This document shows, one piece after another, positions 7,744 through 11,370 of a stretch of DNA of 11,370 nt. This DNA is from UBA7446 sp964014735 (GTDB lineage: Bacteria > Bacteroidota > Bacteroidia > Flavobacteriales > Flavobacteriaceae): NCBI GenBank assembly GCA_964014735.1, contig CAXHBH010000038.1, positions 1-11,370 of the forward strand. Direction: 5' to 3'. Under the pieces are notes generated by a model. That model did no database searches. It worked only from the letters and a program-made list of their open reading frames with translations, and was not told where the DNA came from. Position 1 is the stretch's first letter. Each line of letters starts with the position of its first letter. Position numbers and translations under genes: made by a program.

Positions 7744-8535
7744 ATGGATTTAGAATTAAAAGATAAAGTAGTAGTGATTTCTGGTGCTGCTGGAATAAAG
7801 GGAAGTATAGGCGAAACGATGGTAAGACATTTGGTAAATGAAGGAGCTATTCCTGCAATTATTGACAGAAATGATAGAGGTTTTGAATATGTTGAGGAAA
7901 TTCAGAAAAAAGGAATTGATGCTACATTTAGTAAAACTGATGTGACTGATCCAGACCAGATAGAAAATGCAGTGAATAATATTGCCGAAAAGTATGGTAG
8001 AATTGATGTGGTGATCAACAATGTTGGTGTTAACGACGGCGTTGGTTTAAATGCTTCATACGAACATTTTATGTTGTCGTTGAAGCTTAATATGGTGAGT
8101 TATTTTTTAGTTGTCAAACATGCGCTACCTTATTTAAAATCTTCAAAAGGAAATATATTAAATATAGGTTCAAAAGTTGGTCTTACGGGTCAGGGAGGAA
8201 CTTCGGGTTACGCCGCGTCTAAGGGTGGTGTTTTAGGCTTAACTCGAGAATGGGCTGTAGATTTGATTAAAGACGGAATTCGAGTTAATGCAATAATCAT
8301 TGCCGAAAGTTTTACGCCTGCTTATGCTGCTTGGATTAAAACTTTAGAGAACGGCGAAGAGAAACTAAAATCTATTATAAATAAAATTCCATTAGAAAAC
8401 AGGATGACTAGTCCAGATGAAATTGCACATACTGCATTATTCACAATTTCAAATAAGTCCTCACATACAACTGGACAGTTTTTGTTTTGTGATGGTGGTT
8501 ATGTGCATTTAGACAGATCTCTTTTGACAGAATAG
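7744..8535 (+). CDS. Short-chain dehydrogenase, probable L-fucose 1-dehydrogenase
   Basis: Probably oxidises L-fucose to L-fucono-1,5-lactone, the first step of the non-phosphorylated fucose pathway. The 263-residue protein is a classical SDR. The glycine-rich loop SGAAGIKGSIG (13-23) is slightly longer than the usual TGxxxGIG. D41 after the second strand favours NAD+. NNVG is at 92-95, and the catalytic set is S143, Y156 and K160 in YAASKGG. SDR assignment is certain; the fucose role rests on context. FucX (Cj0485), the fucose dehydrogenase of C. jejuni, is also an SDR next to a fuconolactonase and FucP. The alternative is a 2-keto-3-deoxy-L-fuconate 4-dehydrogenase, also an SDR, in which case the LgoD-like enzyme could do the first step. 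The 84-bp gap after it could hold an internal promoter, though none was found. Confidence 0.88.
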   Translation: MDLELKDKVVVISGAAGIKGSIGETMVRHLVNEGAIPAIIDRNDRGFEYVEEIQKKGIDATFSKTDVTDPDQIENAVNNIAEKYGRIDVVINNVGVNDGVGLNASYEHFMLSLKLNMVSYFLVVKHALPYLKSSKGNILNIGSKVGLTGQGGTSGYAASKGGVLGLTREWAVDLIKDGIRVNAIIIAESFTPAYAAWIKTLENGEEKLKSIINKIPLENRMTSPDEIAHTALFTISNKSSHTTGQFLFCDGGYVHLDRSLLTE

Positions 8536-8619
8536 AACTTTTGTTATACTTTATGTTACAAATGAGTTCATTATCATTTAGTTGTTTAATTAATTTGCAA
8601 ATATTGATATTTTTATGAA

Positions 8620-9936
8620 ATGAATAAAATAGCAAAAATACCAGTAGTAAGAAAAGAGTTACTTTTTCCATTCATAATTATCACCTCCTTATTTGCTTTA
8701 TGGGGAATTGCCAATGACTTAACAAATCCAATGGTTTCTGCTTTTAAAAAGGTAATGCCAGAGCTTTCAAACGTACAGGCATCTTTAATCCAGTTTGCAT
8801 TTTATTTTGGGTACTTCTTTATGGCACTACCAGCAGCTTTGTTTATAAGAAAGTACAGCTACAAATCTGGAATTATTTTAGGGTTGATATTATATGCCAT
8901 TGGTTCATTTTTGTTTTATCCTGCGGCAGCTTTCGAAAAATTTACTTTCTTTTTAATATCACTTTGGGTAATTACATGCGGATTAGCTTTTTTAGAAACA
9001 ACTTCAAATCCATTGATTTTATCATTGGGAGATAAAGAAACTTCTACAAGACGATTAAACTTAGCTCAGGCTTTCAATCCAATTGGCTCTTTAACAGGAA
9101 TGATCATTGCGCAGGTATTTGTCATAGGGGCTTTAAGATCTGATGATTATACAGCTGAGGCGTATAATGCTTTATCTGGACCAGAATTGGCAGCTGTTAG
9201 AGAAAATGATTTGGGGATAATTAGTATTCCTTACATCGGACTAGGAATTTTGGTCATATTAATCATGCTCATAATTTTATTTACAAAGATGCCAAAAACT
9301 GCAGCTGAAGATAAAATGTCAGTCTCTGAATCGTTTAAAAAGCTTTTTGCAAATCGTAATTATCTGTATGGAGTAATAACACAGGCCTTTTATGTAGGTG
9401 CACAGATCATGTGTTGGACCTATATATTTCAATATGTAGATAACCTAAATGAAAGTTCAGTTTCTAACCTTACTGCTACAAATTACAATATTGCGGCGAT
9501 GATATCATTCCTAATTGGTCGTTGGATAGGTACTGCGTTAATGAAAAACATAAATCCGTCAAAAATGCTAATGTTTTTTGGGATAGGTGGTGTAGTTTGT
9601 AGTGCAGGAGCTATTTTGCTTCCAGGAATCATAGGTTTAATTTCATTAGTTTCAATATCCATTTTTATGTCAATAATGTTCCCAACTATTTACGGCATTG
9701 CCCTTGAAGGTATGGGAGATGAATCCAAAATTGGTTCTGCTGGTTTAGTTATGGCTATCGTTGGTGGCGCATTCATGCCTGTAGCGCAAGGATGGATACT
9801 TGATTGGGGAGGAGATGGATTTGCTGATTTGAATATCTTAGGATTTATTCCAGAGGTTAAGTTCTCGTTTATTTTACCATTGATCTGTTTAGCAGTTGTA
9901 GCAATGTTTGGCTACATTACAACGAAAAAGGAGTAA
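8620..9936 (+). CDS. fucP: L-fucose:H+ symporter FucP (MFS)
   Basis: Imports L-fucose across the inner membrane with a proton. The 438 residues match the length of E. coli FucP, with about 12 hydrophobic segments. Shared motifs include LIQFAFYFGY (56-65), RKYSYKSGI (77-85), LAFLETTSNP (122-131), RRLNLAQAFN (144-153) and a C-terminal half containing YVGAQ and FMSIMFPTIYG. E126 in LETT corresponds to E135 of E. coli, one of the two carboxylates implicated in proton coupling. The other, D46, aligns with N36 here, while D33 in the segment AND-LTNP may take over that role. I recall the AND-x-TNP form from other Bacteroidetes FucP proteins. L-galactose, a known FucP substrate in E. coli, could also be carried. 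The mutarotase gene follows within 20 bp. Confidence 0.93.
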   Translation: MNKIAKIPVVRKELLFPFIIITSLFALWGIANDLTNPMVSAFKKVMPELSNVQASLIQFAFYFGYFFMALPAALFIRKYSYKSGIILGLILYAIGSFLFYPAAAFEKFTFFLISLWVITCGLAFLETTSNPLILSLGDKETSTRRLNLAQAFNPIGSLTGMIIAQVFVIGALRSDDYTAEAYNALSGPELAAVRENDLGIISIPYIGLGILVILIMLIILFTKMPKTAAEDKMSVSESFKKLFANRNYLYGVITQAFYVGAQIMCWTYIFQYVDNLNESSVSNLTATNYNIAAMISFLIGRWIGTALMKNINPSKMLMFFGIGGVVCSAGAILLPGIIGLISLVSISIFMSIMFPTIYGIALEGMGDESKIGSAGLVMAIVGGAFMPVAQGWILDWGGDGFADLNILGFIPEVKFSFILPLICLAVVAMFGYITTKKE

Positions 9937-9955
9937 GGCTTAATTGTCGATAGCT

Positions 9956-10300
9956 ATGAAGACAAAACGATTTTGCTATTCATGTGATCTTAAAGATGAC
10001 AATAAGTTAATTGAAGAATACAAAGAATATCATTCAAAGGGTAACGCATGGCCTGAAATAACTAAGAGCATCAAAGAAGCTGGAATTGTTGATATGGAAA
10101 TCTACCTTATTGGTAATAGATTGTTTATGATTATGGAAGTTGATGAGACTTTCGATCAAGTCAAAAAAGCTAAAATGGATGCTGCTAATCCAAAAGTTCA
10201 GAAATGGGAAAACCTTATGTGGAATTACCAACAACAGCTTCCGTGGGCAAAAGATGGCGAAAAGTGGATGGATTTGGAACAAGTGTTTAAACTAGAATAG
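9956..10300 (+). CDS. rhaM: L-fucose/L-rhamnose mutarotase (RhaM, DUF718 family)
   Basis: Interconverts anomers of a 6-deoxy-L-sugar so that a dehydrogenase specific for one anomer is not limited by slow spontaneous mutarotation. The 114-residue protein has the RhaM pattern: EEYKEYHSKGNAWPEI with H26 as the likely catalytic histidine, then IYLIGNRLFMIMEV, a WENLMWNYQQQLP block, and GEKWMDLEQVF at the C-terminus. A family member (Cj0488) lies in the C. jejuni fucose locus, so L-fucose is the likely substrate here; sequence alone cannot separate fucose from rhamnose. I chose ATG 9956. A TTG at 9944 would add MSIA, which has no support, and in either case the gene starts 7-19 bp after the fucP stop. 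It is the last intact gene of the run. No hairpin terminator is obvious directly after it. Confidence 0.9.
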   Translation: MKTKRFCYSCDLKDDNKLIEEYKEYHSKGNAWPEITKSIKEAGIVDMEIYLIGNRLFMIMEVDETFDQVKKAKMDAANPKVQKWENLMWNYQQQLPWAKDGEKWMDLEQVFKLE

Positions 10301-10322
10301 AAATTGAATGATTTAGATCTTA

Positions 10323-10566
10323 ATAAAATATAGGATTGGGTTATTTATACTTCTGTTTTTTTTATTTTTCACGTGAGCGATCTTGGACAGACCACTTATT
10401 ATGTTTCCAATTCTATTGGAGATGGTAACATTGGAAATGGCTCTATAGATTCCCTTTCGAAACAATCGAAAAAGCCATAAGCGAAATAGATGCAGGCGAC
10501 ACAGTCATCATTAGAGGGGGGGAAGGAGTTTTTTCTTACAGAAACAATAAAAGCAATTGCTATTAA
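10323..10566 (+). pseudogene. Remnant of an exported right-handed beta-helix protein (N-terminus only)
   Basis: Fragments of one reading line are spread over three frames. The signal-peptide part reads IKYRIGLFILLFFLFF from 10323, where ATA stands where ATG is expected, with a TGA shortly after. Then GQTTYYVSNSIGDGN runs from 10385, and after a frameshift near 10452 comes PFETIEKAISEIDAGDTVIIRGG. After a second shift at a run of seven G (10516-10522) comes EFFLTETIKAIAIK, ending near 10566. YYVSNS...PFETIEKA...AGDTVIIRGG...LTETI is the usual opening of secreted parallel beta-helix lyases and hydrolases (PL6-like, GH141-like and others); the exact family cannot be told. The rest of the gene is missing and unrelated sequence begins at about 10567. 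It has no intact start and is almost surely not translated. Confidence 0.6.
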
Positions 10567-10879
10567 GCTACAGCACCTGTCCAAAGCTATCAAGCAAATA
10601 ACTATGGATTGTACGATATAGCTGGTAACGTTTGGGAGTGGTGCGCTGACTTATATCAAGAGGACTACTACAAAATTTTAGCTGGCTAAACCACCCACAA
10701 GGGCTTGAGACAAGCTATGACTCCAATGAGCCTTATGCGCTATAGTGTATCAGTATAGGGGGAAGTTTTTTATGTCATGACAGCTATTGAGCTTATACCT
10801 AAACAGTATGCGAATGAAAACCACTCTGGATACGGGAAGTATGCATACTGGGTTTAGAACTTTGGTGTCTGCGCTCTAA
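10567..10879 (+). pseudogene. Decayed formylglycine-generating enzyme (FGE/SUMF1-type sulfatase maturase), C-terminal part
   Basis: The frame at 10567 reads ATAPVQSYQANNYGLYDIAG and continues as NVWEWCADLYQEDYY before TAA at 10687. A shifted frame from 10689 reads NHPQGLETSYDSNEPYAL, TAG, then GGSFLCHDSY and TGA at 10788, with a further TAA. A third frame from 10811 reads RMKTTLDTGSMHTGFRTLVS and stops at 10877. In order, these are the C-terminal blocks of the FGE-sulfatase domain (GLYDMAGNVWEW, RGGSFLCHDSYC, ARM...TGFR). FGE oxidises a cysteine of type I sulfatases to formylglycine. The first active-site cysteine (TGT, 10773) is kept; the second is the TGA at 10788. At least two frameshifts plus stops of all three kinds show a dead gene. 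It abuts an unrelated beta-helix remnant, so a deletion or rearrangement joined the two. Confidence 0.78.
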
Positions 10880-11124
10880 CTCTTTTATTTACTTTTTTTG
10901 AAGAGTTTCACTATTTATAATAGGTTTTGCTATGTCTTAGGATATACTAAAAACCGTATAATAATCGATTTTAATATGGTTTCAATGTTTCTAATAGGGT
11001 TTATCATGATTTACAGTATTTCTAGCCGGTCTGTTTGATTGATTTTGGAATATTATTTTATAAAATAATCTTTATTTTCTACAATAATTTTTGCACGATT
11101 AACTTCGCTATTTCTAGAAAACAT
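10880..11124. other. AT-rich spacer, nothing recognised
   Basis: No gene, repeat or RNA is evident here. It separates the pseudogenes from the tRNA terminator. An open plus-strand frame entering from about 11035 runs antisense through the terminator and tRNA-Arg and has no coding character. An eroded continuation of the neighbouring pseudogenes is possible but not visible. Confidence 0.4.
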
Positions 11125-11160
11125 AAAAAAGGAGAACCAATTCTTGTGAATCAATTCTCC
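11125..11160 (-). terminator. Rho-independent terminator of tRNA-Arg
   Basis: Read on the minus strand, GGAGAATTGATTC and GAATTGGTTCTCC form a 13-bp stem (three G-U pairs) with loop ACAA at 11131-11160, followed directly by six T (11125-11130). It begins 7 bases past the tRNA-Arg 3' end. On the plus strand the three wobble positions become mismatches, which supports minus-strand use. Confidence 0.88.
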
Positions 11161-11167
11161 GATTGCG

Positions 11168-11241
11168 TGATCGCGCTAGGATTCGAACCTAGGACCGTCT
11201 GCTTAGAAGGCAGATGCTCTATCCAGCTGAGCTACGCGACC
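11168..11241 (-). tRNA. tRNA-Arg (anticodon UCU)
   Basis: A complete 74-nt cloverleaf. The acceptor GGTCGCG pairs with CGCGATC (one G-U), discriminator A. The D-stem is GCTC/GAGC, the anticodon stem TCTGC/GCAGA holds loop CTTCTAA with anticodon TCT (reads AGA/AGG), and the T-stem CTAGG/CCTAG holds loop TTCGAAT. CCA is not encoded, so it must be added after transcription. The 3' end faces the pseudogene region. Confidence 0.97.
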
Positions 11242-11278
11242 TGAATTCTTAATTTATTATAAAGCTTTTAAAAACAGC

Positions 11279-11308
11279 AAAACTTATCGCTATTTATTTA
11301 GCAATAAG
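11279..11308 (-). terminator. Candidate terminator between tRNA-Ser and tRNA-Arg
   Basis: On the minus strand CTTATTGCTA and TAGCGATAAG form a 10-bp stem with one G-U pair and loop AATAAA (11283-11308), followed by TTTTGCTGTTTTT. It lies 20 bases past the tRNA-Ser 3' end and would make the two tRNA genes separate units. The stem is AT-rich, so it may be partial or act as a processing signal. Confidence 0.6.
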
Positions 11309-11328
11309 ATAATTCACTCTGTAAGTTG

Positions 11329-11370
11329 CGGAGAGACTGGGATTCGAACCCAGGCAACACTTACGCGTTG
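11329..11370 (-). tRNA. tRNA-Ser, 3' part (5' part outside window)
   Basis: The visible 42 nt hold a long variable arm (CAACGC and GTGTTG around GTAA), a T-arm CTGGG-TTCGAAT-CCCAG, the acceptor 3' strand TCTCTCC and discriminator G. A long variable arm with discriminator G and the implied GGAGAGA 5' strand point to serine. The anticodon lies outside the window. CCA is not encoded. Confidence 0.85.

Noticed and set aside
8536..8619. Promoter or terminator in the 84-bp gap before fucP
   Set aside because: TTAATTTG at 8590 resembles a -7 box but no TTTG lies at the right distance, and the short TTTGT/ACAAA inverted repeat at 8541-8563 has a 13-base loop and no T-tract.
9944..9955. TTG start at 9944 for the mutarotase
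   Set aside because: ATG 9956 starts MKTKRFCYSCDL, the usual N-terminus of the family; the extra MSIA is unsupported.
10399..10593. Minus-strand open frame of 64 codons in the pseudogene region
   Set aside because: The recognisable beta-helix motifs are on the plus strand; the minus-strand frame shows no family pattern.
10788..10790. TGA at the second active-site cysteine of the FGE-like sequence as a selenocysteine codon or a TGA-reassigned code
   Set aside because: The same remnant also has TAA and TAG stops and at least two frameshifts, and other genes in the window show no sign of read-through, so it is simply decay.
11035..11244. 69-codon plus-strand open frame as a small gene
   Set aside because: It runs antisense through the tRNA-Arg terminator and the whole tRNA, and its residues there are just the translated complement of the tRNA.
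11181..11359. Repeat ATTCGAACC shared near the window end as an att-site pair
   Set aside because: The shared bases are the conserved T-arms of tRNA-Arg and tRNA-Ser, not an integration duplication.
1..11370. CRISPR array, IS element or defence system
   Set aside because: No regular repeats with spacers, no transposase or integrase motifs and no terminal inverted repeats were seen on either strand.

Overview
The window looks like part of a marine-type Flavobacteriaceae (Bacteroidetes) chromosome. The DNA is AT-rich, starts lack clear Shine-Dalgarno sequences, one promoter fits the Bacteroidetes TTTG / TAnnTTTG pattern, the tRNA genes do not encode CCA, and the gene set is typical of sugar-utilisation loci in this group. 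Genus and species cannot be read from the window.

Layout. At the left edge lies the 5' part of an exported GH29 alpha-L-fucosidase on the minus strand (1-897). A 169-bp divergent intergenic region separates it from a plus-strand run of eight genes (1067-10300): a second, distinct GH29 fucosidase; an LgoD-like zinc alcohol dehydrogenase; a UxaA-family dehydratase; UxaB tagaturonate reductase; a fuconolactonase-type amidohydrolase; a short-chain dehydrogenase (SDR); a FucP fucose/H+ symporter; and a RhaM-type sugar mutarotase. Gaps inside the run are 2 to 93 bp, so one operon (perhaps with internal promoters) is likely. Next comes a gene graveyard (about 10323-10879) with remnants of an exported beta-helix protein and of a formylglycine-generating enzyme (sulfatase maturase). 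The right end carries tRNA-Arg(UCU) and the 3' part of a tRNA-Ser, both minus strand, each followed by a hairpin terminator.

How the genes fit together. Exported fucosidases release L-fucose, FucP imports it, the mutarotase equilibrates anomers, the SDR oxidises it to the lactone, the amidohydrolase opens the lactone to L-fuconate, and the UxaA homologue may dehydrate it. SDR, amidohydrolase, FucP, mutarotase and UxaA homologue together match the Campylobacter jejuni fucose locus. What that locus lacks is the LgoD-like dehydrogenase and the full-length UxaB. In E. coli, LgoD, UxaB and UxaA convert L-galactonate to 2-keto-3-deoxygluconate. L-fuconate is 6-deoxy-L-galactonate, so this operon may run a 6-deoxy version of that route, or serve both L-fucose and L-galactose. 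The dehydrogenase and the dehydratase both lack residues I recall as conserved in their E. coli homologues. No aldolase, KDG kinase, lactaldehyde-processing enzyme, regulator or SusCD pair is present in the window.
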